Positions 24,292-33,448 of a stretch of DNA of 64,000 nucleotides are shown in pieces. Made by a program: the position numbers and the translations under genes. Within the stretch, counting starts at the first letter, position 1. Each line of letters starts with the position of its first letter. Source of the stretch: Azophilus sp965199705 (GTDB taxonomy: Bacteria > Pseudomonadota > Gammaproteobacteria > Pseudomonadales > Azotimanducaceae); NCBI GenBank assembly GCA_965199705.1, contig OZ241359.1, positions 1,116,001 to 1,180,000 on the forward strand, in the 5' to 3' direction. The notes beneath the pieces were generated by a model. The model had not been told where the DNA came from, ran no database searches, and saw only the letters and a list, made by a program, of their open reading frames with translations.

Positions 24292-26106
24292 CTAGGCCTT
24301 GCGCGGGGACACATTCGGGTCAACGGCTGTTGCTCCGAAGCGATAGCCACGCCGCGCCTGGCGCGCCCGAAACCGGTCTGGATGCAGGGCCAAGAGCGCC
24401 GCAGCGTCCAGCGGCGACAGGTCGCCGAGCATCTCGCTGACGATGGCGGCGGCTGCAAACGGTGCGCTCTGCATGCCGGTGGAGCCGTGCCCGGTGCTCA
24501 CAAACAGGCCATCGTCCACTCGTCCGACCACGGGGTTGCGATCCGAAGAAACGCTGCGCGTCGCCCGGAATCGGCCGAGCCATTGATGGCTGCGGCCATC
24601 AAGCGTCGCCAGATTGGCAGCACTGGCGGCATCTGGCGCCCAGGGCGCCTGCTCGTAGGTGGCGCCGAGCACGACGCCCTGTCTGTCGGGGATGATGCAC
24701 GGATGCCCGGCGAGTGGCAGCCGTGGCGGCGCATCCATTCGCGTGAGGTCCATCTGGCCGTGCACTGGCGCGAGTTCCAGATCGGCAGCTTGCGGCCACT
24801 GCCGCACCGCGTTGGCGCAGGCCAGCGCCAGAGGTCGCTCCGATGCCAGCGCCGGGCAGCCAGGATGCAGGCGGATTGCGGGATGATCGAGCAGGGCGGC
24901 GAGCAGTCGGGCTGGCGCAATCATCCCTGCGTCCGGGAACAGCAGGGTGGGACGATCCAGGGGCCAGGCGCAACGCCGAGAGGCCTCGTCCGCGTCCAGC
25001 AATAGCGCCAGGCCGGAGTCTTGCCAGAGGCCGGCGATGGCGACAGCGCGTTCTGCCTGCTCGGTGCTGCCTGATCCTTGCAGCACACCACTGGCGACAA
25101 ACCCTGCAAACTGGCTGAGCCAGGCGCGGCTGAAAGCGTACGCATGCGCACGCCAGGCATGGGTCTGGTCGGCCTCTGCGGGGCGCCGGGCCGGCAGGCG
25201 TGGATGCAGAAGCGTGACCGGCATCGAGGACCCACCGGCGCCGATGCCTGGCGCGGGATCAAACACGTCCACCGTGACGCCCGCCGAGGCCAGCAACCGG
25301 GCGATGCAGGCGCCAGCGATCCCGGCGCCGGCCACGCTCACCCGTTTCGGTTGCGGCAATCTCGGTCGCTCCTGTCCGGCGCTGCGCCTGCCTTGCCAGA
25401 CGCCAGCCAGACTCTCCCGCTTGTGCGGGCGTTGGTCCACCCGGCGCATGTGAAACCCGACCTGTTCAAGGCTTCTTCGCACCCGGCCGGCGGCGGTGAA
25501 CGTAGCGAGCGTCGCGCCGTGTGCGCAGAGCCTGGCGAGCATCCGCAGCAGATCGTCCCGCCAGGCATCCGGGTTGCGGTCCGGCGCAAAGCCATCGAGC
25601 AGCCAGGCGTCCATCGGCTGCCTCTGGCGTTCAACCAGATCCGCAAGGCCCTGGTTTGCCGGACCCCAGAACACGCTGAGCGTGATCCGCCCTTCTGCCA
25701 GATAGCGTCTGTGCCAACCGGGCAGAGGCGGTGGCCAGGCTGTGGCGAGCTCGCCGTAGATCGGGTACTGGCGATTGCGCTGGCGGGCGATGCGGGAGAA
25801 ATCCGCTTGCGTCAGTGGTTGCGCCTCGACGCTGAAAAAGTGCAGCCGGCATCCGTGGCGCAGGCTCAGGCGGGCGCAGGCTGCCAGGTTCAGGGCTGTG
25901 CCGAAGCCAATCTCGCCGATGCGGAGCGTCCTGTCTCGCCGGGCGGCTTCCCTCGCCTTGTCCGCCAGGCGCGCCGGCTCGACAAACACGCGCACCACCT
26001 CGCGCTCGAAGTCCGGGGCATGGTAGATATCGCCATAGGTCGCGGACTCGGGTTGCTCGCCATGCCAGACGATGCGCGCTGTGTCCATTGTTGTGTGCGC
26101 CGCCAC
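24292..26106 (-). CDS. mnmC: Bifunctional tRNA mnm5s2U34 biosynthesis enzyme MnmC
   Basis: 604 residues from GTG 26106 (GAGGTGA just upstream); ATG 26088 is an alternative. The N-terminal methyltransferase domain shows PESATYGDIYHAPD, IGEIGFGTALNLAACA and WLLDGFAPDRNPDAWRDDLL. The C-terminal FAD oxidase domain begins with SVAGAGIAGACIARLLASAGVTVDVFDP and ends with DDGLFVSTGHGSTGMQSAPFAA. It finishes the 5-methylaminomethyl-2-thiouridine wobble modification. The order of domains and length match the gammaproteobacterial fusion. Confidence 0.94.
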   Translation of the reverse strand: MAAHTTMDTARIVWHGEQPESATYGDIYHAPDFEREVVRVFVEPARLADKAREAARRDRTLRIGEIGFGTALNLAACARLSLRHGCRLHFFSVEAQPLTQADFSRIARQRNRQYPIYGELATAWPPPLPGWHRRYLAEGRITLSVFWGPANQGLADLVERQRQPMDAWLLDGFAPDRNPDAWRDDLLRMLARLCAHGATLATFTAAGRVRRSLEQVGFHMRRVDQRPHKRESLAGVWQGRRSAGQERPRLPQPKRVSVAGAGIAGACIARLLASAGVTVDVFDPAPGIGAGGSSMPVTLLHPRLPARRPAEADQTHAWRAHAYAFSRAWLSQFAGFVASGVLQGSGSTEQAERAVAIAGLWQDSGLALLLDADEASRRCAWPLDRPTLLFPDAGMIAPARLLAALLDHPAIRLHPGCPALASERPLALACANAVRQWPQAADLELAPVHGQMDLTRMDAPPRLPLAGHPCIIPDRQGVVLGATYEQAPWAPDAASAANLATLDGRSHQWLGRFRATRSVSSDRNPVVGRVDDGLFVSTGHGSTGMQSAPFAAAAIVSEMLGDLSPLDAAALLALHPDRFRARQARRGYRFGATAVDPNVSPRKA

Positions 26107-26189
26107 GACTCACCTCAGGCGTCGTCTGCGGGTCCGCCCGTTGAGCGTGTATGATGGCGCAGGGCTGCATCTCAGGGGGACAAGGCGAG

Positions 26190-26411
26190 ATGAACTGGTT
26201 GCTGGTATTTGGTCTCGGCAGTGCCTGGCTTGGCTGGCAGATTGTCTGGGCGGCGCCCTTGCCGCGTCAGTTGCGGCGGGGCGATGTGCCGAGAGGCGAG
26301 CCGGGCTCGGCAAAGGCGTTTCAGCTATTCTGGCTTGACCAATACGGCTGGCTCGGAATGACCCTGCTGCTCGGTGGCGTCTTGCTGGCGCTGGCGGGCC
26401 TTGTGTCATGA
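26190..26411 (+). CDS. Small two-helix membrane protein, unknown
   Basis: 73 residues from ATG 26190, with AAGGCGAG as ribosome site. Two hydrophobic segments (WLLVFGLGSAWLGWQIVWAA and YGWLGMTLLLGGVLLALAGL) flank a charged loop. No family is recognised. Its stop overlaps the start of the MAPEG gene (ATGA), so the two are translationally coupled and perhaps work together. Confidence 0.6.
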   Translation: MNWLLVFGLGSAWLGWQIVWAAPLPRQLRRGDVPRGEPGSAKAFQLFWLDQYGWLGMTLLLGGVLLALAGLVS

Positions 26412-26800
26412 CTGCCGTGCCCGTGACGCTCCTGTATGCCGGCGCGCTCGCGCTGCTGAGCGTGCTGTTGGCAAACCAGGTGCTGTACGTCCGCTTGCGC
26501 GGGCGCAAGCTGCCGGAATGGAAGGCGCATGCGACCGAGCGCGTGCAGGCCAATTTTGTCGAGAACGCGCCCTTGGCGTTGCTGTTGCTCGCGTTCATCG
26601 AGTGGGCTGGCGCAGCGCCCGCCATGCTGCATCTGTTTGGTGCGGCGCTGTTGATATGCCGGCTCCTCCATGCCTGGGGCATGAGCGCCTGGCAAGGCGC
26701 CAATTATCCTCGACTGATCGGCGCTCAGGGCACCTTTCTGCTGCTCTCGATCATGGGCATGACAGCACTCTGGCTCGGCATCCGCTCGCTCATCGCCTGA
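26408..26800 (+). CDS. MAPEG-family membrane protein
   Basis: 130 residues with four hydrophobic helices. The pattern LRGRKLPEWKAHATERVQANFVENAPLALLLLAFIEW is the MAPEG core (ERVQANFxENxP), and HAWGMSAWQGANYPRLIGAQGTF closes it. MAPEG proteins are membrane glutathione-dependent transferases or relatives; bacterial members are mostly uncharacterised. Coupled to the small membrane protein upstream. Confidence 0.85.
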   Translation: MTAVPVTLLYAGALALLSVLLANQVLYVRLRGRKLPEWKAHATERVQANFVENAPLALLLLAFIEWAGAAPAMLHLFGAALLICRLLHAWGMSAWQGANYPRLIGAQGTFLLLSIMGMTALWLGIRSLIA

Positions 26801-26819
26801 TCCCGCCTGCGGTCGATTC

Positions 26820-27332
26820 TCAGTCTTCTGCGACGCTGCCAAGGAACCGATAGGAATAGTCGCCAGGCTTGCGCTCGCCGAGCAGAGAGCCGCTGTCGCC
26901 CTTCAGGTAGAGGTCGGCGTCCGGCTCGGTGCGTGACCAGTCGTTGACTTCGGAGCGAAAACTGATTTTCCAGACGCCTGCCCGGCGCTCGTAGCGGTCC
27001 ACATATCGGCCAGAAATGAACAGATCCACTTCCTGGCCTTCCTGAATCACCTTGTGAAATGCCTGAAAGTAGATTTCGCCCGTGGCGGTATCGCCCTGTA
27101 CCTGAATGTTGGCCTGGCCGATCATGTGGTGATTGGCGAGGTGGTCCTGCAGCGCGTTCTGCGCGAAGGCGACAAAATCCCGCCCTGAACCCTGAAAGAA
27201 GCCATAGTCCACGGTGGCGTCGTCGTGGAACACGGAGTGCATCAGCGGTGCGTCCAGCCGGTCCAGGGCGCGCATGTAACTGCAAGAAAGTTCGTAGATC
27301 TCCTGCTTCGCAAGCAGTTCGTCCAGCGTCAT
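26820..27332 (-). CDS. SnoaL/NTF2-like protein (nuclear transport factor 2 fold)
   Basis: 170 residues. Pattern: LLAKQEIYELSCSYMRALDRLDAPLMHSVFHDDATVDYGFFQG, HHMIGQANIQVQGDTATGEIYFQAFHKV, and GRYVDRYERRAGVWKISFRSEVNDW. This is the SnoaL-like domain often linked to ring-oxidation or dehydratase operons. It lies directly downstream of the DUF3604 and Rieske oxygenase genes on the same strand and is probably co-transcribed. Precise activity unknown. Confidence 0.8.
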   Translation of the reverse strand: MTLDELLAKQEIYELSCSYMRALDRLDAPLMHSVFHDDATVDYGFFQGSGRDFVAFAQNALQDHLANHHMIGQANIQVQGDTATGEIYFQAFHKVIQEGQEVDLFISGRYVDRYERRAGVWKISFRSEVNDWSRTEPDADLYLKGDSGSLLGERKPGDYSYRFLGSVAED

Positions 27333-27376
27333 GTCATTTCCGGATCCGGTTCATTCACGTCCATTCACCACGTGGA

Positions 27377-29425
27377 CTAGCCTGTCGCGCCGTCCGGTTC
27401 TTCCTCGGCAGGCTCTGCCGCCTCGACGGCGGGCTCCGTTGCTGCCGGGCGATACCAGATGGGTGAGGACCAGGCGCGATCCTGCACGGTGGCGTAGATG
27501 TCCGGCCGCGGCCCGAAGCCAGCGGTCACCGCATCGTGCGTGGACCATCGGCACTTCGGATTTTCCAGCACCCGCGCATAGTAGAAAGCCCGCTGGCCGG
27601 GCACGAAGCCGGGGTCCCGCCAGACGGCGGAAAGCTCCGTGGCGCCCTTCTCACGGGTGATTTCACACGTGGACATATCCACGTTGGCGCCATTGTCCGG
27701 GCAGCGATGATTGGCCAGATTGACCTGATCGCTATCCGAGCAGGCGACGTCGAAAACCCGTTCCTGCGCCTGGCCGTCCTGTACCCAGCCCTTGATGATC
27801 TGGATGCGCTGCAAGGGCGCAGAATTCGTATCCTGCAAGGCCCATACAAAGAAGGCTGGCGCTGTATCTCCTTCCGGCAGAAGATCTGCGCCCATGGGCA
27901 CGCCGACGGCGTAGGCGGCCGCGACTGGATCCGGTGTGGCGATGATCTGCTCATCGATGCCATAGCCGGCAAAGAAACGCACCGGGATGCGCGGGCCGCT
28001 GGTAGCGAAGGTCTCCTTGCGCCGAAAGGCGTCATAGATGTGTCCACGGGTGTTGGATTCCGCCCAGACGCCGGCGAGGCCAGAGGCGCCCCAGAAACGG
28101 GCAAAGCTTGGCAGATAGACCTCGGAATTGCCGGGTTCATTCAGGGCCGCAATGCCGACGTCACTGTCGGCGATTGTGCGGCCGTAGTCGGCTTGCTCGT
28201 TCAGCGTGAGCGGCACCACCCCACGCAACGTCGGCGTGGCGTCAGTCAGCCCGGTCTTGCTCCAGTAGGGTTTCTCCTGAAACGAACCCGCGCCATTGTG
28301 TGAATCGGAGGAGCCGATCACGCCAAAGTCATAGGGGTTCAATCCCGTGCTCTCCCCCATGGCCAGGCCGTTCAGCCAGGCCTCGCGGACATAGCTGCCC
28401 TCGGGCTGACTGGGCAGCGTGCTGGCGACGCGAATCGGCATGATCTCGAAGTCTGCCCACTCGTCGTTGGGCGACAGGAGGGGGTGCGTATCGGAAGTGC
28501 CTTTCACCTGGGTGATTTCAACCAGCGGCTCGTTGCGCCGACGCCGCTCGATGTAGGCGCGGTCGAAGGGTTCGCCCGCCAGGTTTGTCAACTGGAACAT
28601 CCAGCCGTTGGAGCCGTTGGAATTGTGGGGAATGGCGATTGATTCGATGCCCTGGTCGCGCAGGTTGTCCATCCACGCCCAGAGATCCTCCGGATCGGCC
28701 GAGTCCAGGGTGCTGAACGGCAGCTCCGGCGCCTCGCTGCCACGAAAAATGACGTTGCGGTGCAGGTTTTCAAATTCCGGGCCGGACGCCGTGTACTCGT
28801 AACCGATGAAGGTGGTGAAGGCGCCGGGATCGTTGTGGCGCTCGGCGGAATCCTGGATGCGCTGCCAGGTGTTCCGCGTCAGGTTCAGGTCCAGCAGACT
28901 GTCTTGCTGGTCAGTCTGGTCTCCCCAGAGGGTTGATACCAGGGTCTGGAAGAAGACGATGCGGTCGTCCGCGCCATCGATTTGTCGCAGTTGAACGGCC
29001 AACTCATGTGCGCCCAACTCAGTGCCGGGGTCCGACATCTCCGGGCCTATGCCCAGATACAGGGCGTGATCGGTCACCGCCAGAAAGTCCAGCGGCCTGG
29101 ATAGCTGCAAATCGCGGCCGTCCGGGTGCTTGATTGGTTCGCCCCTGGCGAATTTGTAGGCATCGTCCGGCGTGGCCCGGGCGCCGAAGACAAAGGCGTC
29201 GAAGGAGAAGAGGGTGTGCACGTGCAGATCGCCAAAATAGGCGTTGCGATTGGGGTTCGGCGCCGGCAGCGGCTTTCTCGCCGACTGCTCGGCGGCTGCC
29301 GACTCGGCGTCCGCGCCCATCGAGGGGTCGCTGCCGTCTGGCTCGCTGCCACAGGCGCAGAGCAAGAACGCGCACAGCAGAGCCAGCGCGAAATCCGAGC
29401 CCCGGGTGATCCGTGGCTGCTTCAT
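27377..29425 (-). CDS. DUF3604 domain lipoprotein
   Basis: 682 residues from ATG 29425, whose TGA overlap joins it to the Rieske oxygenase gene. The signal peptide ends in the lipobox FLLCACGS. DUF3604 features are RNAYFGDLHVHTLFSFDAFVFGARATPDDAYKFARGE, FLAVTDHALYLGIGPEM, GYEYTAS, VIGSSDSHNGAGSF, and a C-terminal RAFYYARVLENPKCRWSTHDAV. The His/Asp-rich DLHVHT and TDHA motifs are like those of PHP-type metallo-phosphoesterases. Substrate unknown; the pairing with a ring hydroxylase hints at aromatic or steroid-like compounds. Confidence 0.82.
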   Translation of the reverse strand: MKQPRITRGSDFALALLCAFLLCACGSEPDGSDPSMGADAESAAAEQSARKPLPAPNPNRNAYFGDLHVHTLFSFDAFVFGARATPDDAYKFARGEPIKHPDGRDLQLSRPLDFLAVTDHALYLGIGPEMSDPGTELGAHELAVQLRQIDGADDRIVFFQTLVSTLWGDQTDQQDSLLDLNLTRNTWQRIQDSAERHNDPGAFTTFIGYEYTASGPEFENLHRNVIFRGSEAPELPFSTLDSADPEDLWAWMDNLRDQGIESIAIPHNSNGSNGWMFQLTNLAGEPFDRAYIERRRRNEPLVEITQVKGTSDTHPLLSPNDEWADFEIMPIRVASTLPSQPEGSYVREAWLNGLAMGESTGLNPYDFGVIGSSDSHNGAGSFQEKPYWSKTGLTDATPTLRGVVPLTLNEQADYGRTIADSDVGIAALNEPGNSEVYLPSFARFWGASGLAGVWAESNTRGHIYDAFRRKETFATSGPRIPVRFFAGYGIDEQIIATPDPVAAAYAVGVPMGADLLPEGDTAPAFFVWALQDTNSAPLQRIQIIKGWVQDGQAQERVFDVACSDSDQVNLANHRCPDNGANVDMSTCEITREKGATELSAVWRDPGFVPGQRAFYYARVLENPKCRWSTHDAVTAGFGPRPDIYATVQDRAWSSPIWYRPAATEPAVEAAEPAEEEPDGATG

Positions 29426-30651
29426 GGGGCTGACCGGGAAACGCCGTTGCCGCGGTCCTGGCCATTGCCGGCAAAGAGGCTCGGCAGGGTCTGGTCGTCC
29501 GTTTCCAGCAGCTTGTCCAGCCAACTGTGGAAACACTGGCCGCCACCCTCGTTGCGCCCGAACTGCACATGCGACATGCCGCCGGTGCGCAGGGCCTGCT
29601 GCAAGCGCAGGCCAGTGGCGTAGTCCTCTTCCCGAACCACATACTCAAGGAACTTGAATTGTTCGTGCGCCTGCTTGGCGATGGCTTCGTCCGCCGGCGG
29701 TTTTTCCATCAGATAGTTCTGCACGGTATAGGAATCGAGCGCGGTTTCGCCGGGAAAGAGCTGCGAGATCATCACGCCGCGCCCGCCGCCGTCAAAACTG
29801 GCGATCGAGACGTGCGGAAATATGGTCCAGACCCCGGACATCAGGTGTGCATCGCTGGCGTCTTCGATCCGGTTGTACTTGCCAAACGACGCATCCGGCG
29901 AAGTCACCCGCTGATGCGGCCCCCAGGCGCGATACAGGGCCTGGTTGTGGTAGTCGGCGCCAAAGGTGTTGCGGTGCAGGATCGGCAGGTGGTAGAGGTC
30001 GAGATAGCCGTCGTAGGCCACCTTCCAGTTCGGGCCCTTGAGCGTGCGCCGTTCGAAGAAGTGCCAGTCGGCAAAGTTGAAGTGCTCCAGAATTCGGTCG
30101 TAGCCCGACAGGAAATCATCGATGTCCAGTGACGCATTCGGGTTGAGCATCACCCAGATCAACCCGGCGCGCTCGGCCGCCGGCAAGGCCACCAGGCTAT
30201 TGCAATCGCGATCGACGCTGCCGAAATCCTGCTCGGAGAATACCTTCACAAGCGCCCCCCGGTCGTCGTACGTCCAGGCGTGGTAGGGGCAGGTGAAACG
30301 CTTCGCCTTGCCAGTGCCTTGCGCCATGATCTGCGCGCCACGATGCCGGCACATGTTGATGAAGGCGCGCACCTTGCCATCCTGCCCTCGGGTAATGAGC
30401 ACGGGTGTGTTCACCGCCAGCATGGATTTGTAATCGCCCGGCTCCGGTAATTCCGCCGTCATCGCCAGCATCAGCGGCACGCGCTGGAACACCTGGCGCA
30501 TCTCCTGGCGCCAGCGCGCTTCGTCGAAATAGTGCTCGGCCGGAACCTTCCGAATCGCCTCGGTTTGCGCCACTCGTCCGGTCTCCGCCCACCTGAGGCT
30601 TTCGCGGGCCATCTCGATCAATTCAGTGCGGCTCACCGGATCTTCTCCCAT
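29422..30651 (-). CDS. Rieske ring-hydroxylating oxygenase, alpha subunit
   Basis: 409 residues. A 2Fe-2S Rieske site (Cys101, His103 in NMCRHRG; Cys121, His124 in FTCPYHAWTYDD) is followed by a catalytic domain with the mononuclear-iron pattern DGYLDLYHLPILHRNTF. Such oxygenases hydroxylate or demethylate aromatic compounds using electrons from a separate reductase; none is seen nearby. Coupled by a four-base overlap to the DUF3604 gene. Exact substrate cannot be read. Confidence 0.87.
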   Translation of the reverse strand: MGEDPVSRTELIEMARESLRWAETGRVAQTEAIRKVPAEHYFDEARWRQEMRQVFQRVPLMLAMTAELPEPGDYKSMLAVNTPVLITRGQDGKVRAFINMCRHRGAQIMAQGTGKAKRFTCPYHAWTYDDRGALVKVFSEQDFGSVDRDCNSLVALPAAERAGLIWVMLNPNASLDIDDFLSGYDRILEHFNFADWHFFERRTLKGPNWKVAYDGYLDLYHLPILHRNTFGADYHNQALYRAWGPHQRVTSPDASFGKYNRIEDASDAHLMSGVWTIFPHVSIASFDGGGRGVMISQLFPGETALDSYTVQNYLMEKPPADEAIAKQAHEQFKFLEYVVREEDYATGLRLQQALRTGGMSHVQFGRNEGGGQCFHSWLDKLLETDDQTLPSLFAGNGQDRGNGVSRSAP

Positions 30652-30806
30652 CTGTGATCGCAGGATTATGGCAAATTATCCTGGTTGCTGCTGCGCGTCA
30701 TGCGGAGCAGACCGCACCGGTTGAGCGCAAGCGCCGCGCACCTGGTTGCGGCCCCCGATTGACCATCCGTTTACACTGGCGCTTCGTCGAAACCGATCGA
30801 GCGCAC

Positions 30807-31247
30807 ATGCGCGTATTGCTGCAACGAGTGGCCCATGCTTCTGTCGCCGTCGAGGGCGAGACCATTGCCCGCATCGGCCCCGGGCTCCTGGCCCTGGTTG
30901 CCGTGTTCCCGCAAGACGGGTCGAATGATGTGCGCTGGCTGGTCCAGAAGACGCTGAATCTCCGTGTCTTTGCGGATGCGCACAAGCCGATGAACCGATC
31001 CGTGCTGGACGCCGGAGGCGGCGTTCTGGTGGTGTCTCAGTTCACCCTCGCAGCGGATACCCGCCGAGGCAATCGCCCCGGCTTTTCTGACGCTGCGGCG
31101 CCCGAACACGCGGCCAGGCTGATCGACGATTATGCAGCAGGCTTGTCGGCAGCCTGCCCGAATGTGCAATCCGGGCGCTTCGGCGCCGACATGCAGGTGA
31201 CGTTGGTGAATGACGGCCCGGTGACCATCCTGCTGGAATCGCCATAG
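30807..31247 (+). CDS. dtd: D-aminoacyl-tRNA deacylase
   Basis: 146 residues from ATG 30807. MRVLLQRVAHASVAVEGE, GLLALVAVFPQDG, SQFTLAADTRRGNRPGF and VTLVNDGPVTILLESP are the DTD landmarks (the SQFTL and NDGPVT blocks form the active site). It removes D-amino acids mis-loaded on tRNA. Single gene, divergent from the Rieske operon. Confidence 0.95.
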   Translation: MRVLLQRVAHASVAVEGETIARIGPGLLALVAVFPQDGSNDVRWLVQKTLNLRVFADAHKPMNRSVLDAGGGVLVVSQFTLAADTRRGNRPGFSDAAAPEHAARLIDDYAAGLSAACPNVQSGRFGADMQVTLVNDGPVTILLESP

Positions 31248-31315
31248 GACTGCTGCTGCCTGAATCGGCCTTCGTGGTAGCATCCGGGGTTATTGAGGAT
31301 AGGGGAGCCTGTGTG

Positions 31316-32671
31316 ATGGCATCGCGAGCTGGCGCGGCAATGGTGGTGTCGGGATGGTTGCTTGGCGGACTGGCGGCGCAGGCCGACGAAACCTGCATGT
31401 CGCCTTACATGGCCAAGATTTCCGGCCAGGAGGATTATGTCTATATCTGGACGCTGGGGCTGCCCGGCGTCGGCGATGAACAGGACAAGCTGGTCACTGT
31501 TGACGTCAATCCCGAGTCGAATCGCTACGGCGAGGTGGTCAATCAGCTATCCGTCGGCGGCCAGCACGAGGCGCACCACTCCGGGCTGACGGATGATCGC
31601 CGCTATCTTTGGGCAGGTGGCCTCGAGAGCAGCCACATCTTCATTTTCGATGTGCATACGGATCCGGCAGAACCCCGGCTGCATCGCACCCTGGAGGACT
31701 TCGTGGAAATCTCGGGCGGGGTGGTGGGGCCGCACACCAGCTATGCCCTGCCAGGCCGCATGCTGCTCACGGGCTTGTCCAATCAGGAAGACCATCATGG
31801 TCGCACCGGGTTGGTGGAATACACCAACGCCGGCGAGTATCTGGCCACCTACTGGATGCCGACCGAGGGAGACCTTGGCGGTGCGGTGAAGTCCGGCAAG
31901 TACGCAGATGGCTACGGCTATGACGTGCGCGCCCTGCCCAGGCGCAACGTGCTGATTACCTCGTCGTTTACTGGCTTGAACAACTACACGATGGACCTCG
32001 CCGCCATGCTGGGCGATGCCGAAGCCATGCAGCGTTTCGGCAATACTGTCGTGGTGTGGGATCTGCATGCGCGCACGCCGAAGAAGGTGCTGGATGTGCC
32101 GGGCGCTCCGCTGGAGATCCGCTGCGCCTGGGACGAAACGCACGACTACTGCTTCACCTCCACGGCGCTTACTTCGAAAATCTGGTTGATCTACGAAGAT
32201 GAGGCCGGCGAGTGGCAGGCCAAGGCGGTTGCGGACATCGGCGACGCCAGCAAGATTCCGCTGCCGGTGGACATTTCCATCTCCGCCGACGACAACCTGC
32301 TCTGGGTCAACACCTGGAACGATGGCATGACCCGACTGTTCGACATTTCTGACCCACATGCGCCCGTGCAGCGATTCGAGCAACAGATTGGCGAGCAGGT
32401 GAACATGGTGTCGCAGAGCTGGGACGGCAGGCGGGTGTATTACACCTCGTCGCTGTTGTCCGCCTGGGACAAGACGGAAGGCGAAGCGGACTTGCACTAC
32501 TTCAAGCTCTTTGCCTGGGACGGCGAACAGCTCAGCCAGCAGTTCACACTGGATTTCCTGGCTGCGGGCCTGGGCGCGCCGCATCAGATGCGTTTCGGCG
32601 CCTATGCGCTCTACGGACAAACGCCGCCGACGCAGCTGCAAGCGTCGCAAGAAACGGCGCAGGGAGAATAG
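31316..32671 (+). CDS. mtoX: Selenium-binding protein 56 family, methanethiol oxidase-like
   Basis: 451 residues from ATG 31316, or GTG one codon earlier. A signal peptide (MASRAGAAMVVSGWLLGGLAAQA) is followed by ETCMSPYMAKI, the SBP56 start. The rest is a seven-bladed propeller (GGQHEAHHSGLTDDRRYLWAGGLESSHIFIFDV). The SBP56 family includes periplasmic copper-dependent methanethiol oxidase, which makes formaldehyde, sulfide and peroxide. Its neighbour is a SCO-type copper chaperone, as in published mtoX loci. This supports the assignment beyond plain SBP56. Confidence 0.85.
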   Translation: MASRAGAAMVVSGWLLGGLAAQADETCMSPYMAKISGQEDYVYIWTLGLPGVGDEQDKLVTVDVNPESNRYGEVVNQLSVGGQHEAHHSGLTDDRRYLWAGGLESSHIFIFDVHTDPAEPRLHRTLEDFVEISGGVVGPHTSYALPGRMLLTGLSNQEDHHGRTGLVEYTNAGEYLATYWMPTEGDLGGAVKSGKYADGYGYDVRALPRRNVLITSSFTGLNNYTMDLAAMLGDAEAMQRFGNTVVVWDLHARTPKKVLDVPGAPLEIRCAWDETHDYCFTSTALTSKIWLIYEDEAGEWQAKAVADIGDASKIPLPVDISISADDNLLWVNTWNDGMTRLFDISDPHAPVQRFEQQIGEQVNMVSQSWDGRRVYYTSSLLSAWDKTEGEADLHYFKLFAWDGEQLSQQFTLDFLAAGLGAPHQMRFGAYALYGQTPPTQLQASQETAQGE

Positions 32672-32697
32672 CCGCCTTGCCCCTCGGAGCCGCTGGC

Positions 32698-33447
32698 GTG
32701 AGTCGGCTGGCCCTGGCCCCTCTCCTGATCAGCGGGCTCTTTGGGGTCGGCTGCGGCGGTCCGGCGCAGGATTCGGGCGCCGGGCCGGCAGGCCCGCAAT
32801 CAAGCCCCGGGCCGGCGACGCACGCGCATGCGCAGCCCGAGGTGCTGGCGCCCGGTTACGCGGAACTGGCGTTCACCCCGCCGCCGGCCGGCAGTTATCG
32901 GCTGCCGCCGTTGGGGCTGGCCGCGGATGGCGCTCTGCTCGACAGCCAGGGCGACGCCTTGCGCCTGCATGACCTCTTTGGTGACAAGCTCGTGCTCCTG
33001 AGTTTCATCTATACCCGATGTCCGGACGTCAACGGCTGTCCGCTGGCCACGCATGTGTTACGCAAGATGCAGGAGCGAATTCGTTCAGACGCCGGTCTCG
33101 GCGATCAGGTACGCCTGCTCAGCCTGAGCTTCGACCCGGACCATGACACCCCTCAGGTGCTGCGCGAGTATGCTGGCCACTTCCGGGCGCCGGATTTCGA
33201 CTGGCGCTTTCTCACAGCCGCCTCCGAGGCGGATCTGGCGCCAATACTCGAGCAATACAATCAGTGGGTGATTCGGGATCCGGACGGCGGGGCCATGTCA
33301 CATCTCCTGCGCGTCTATCTCATTGATCGGCAAGGACGGCTGCGCAACATCTACAGTGTTGCCTTCCTCCATGCCGACGTGCTGGCCAACGACGCATACA
33401 CCCTGCTGTCCGAGGCGGGCGGCGCGCCCGGTCAGTCCAGCGGATAA
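32698..33447 (+). CDS. SCO1/SenC copper-chaperone lipoprotein
   Basis: About 249 residues from GTG 32698, chosen because it starts a lipoprotein signal (LALAPLLISGLFGVGC); a TTG at 32677 is also in frame. The thioredoxin-like fold carries LVLLSFIYTRCPDVNGCPLATHVL, with the two copper cysteines separated by five residues rather than the usual three of CxxxC. LSFDPDHDTPQVLREYA, and later DGGAMSHLLRVYLID with the conserved metal-ligand His, are typical. Probably loads copper into the MtoX protein just upstream (26-base gap). Confidence 0.88.
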   Translation: MSRLALAPLLISGLFGVGCGGPAQDSGAGPAGPQSSPGPATHAHAQPEVLAPGYAELAFTPPPAGSYRLPPLGLAADGALLDSQGDALRLHDLFGDKLVLLSFIYTRCPDVNGCPLATHVLRKMQERIRSDAGLGDQVRLLSLSFDPDHDTPQVLREYAGHFRAPDFDWRFLTAASEADLAPILEQYNQWVIRDPDGGAMSHLLRVYLIDRQGRLRNIYSVAFLHADVLANDAYTLLSEAGGAPGQSSG

Positions 33448-33448
33448 G

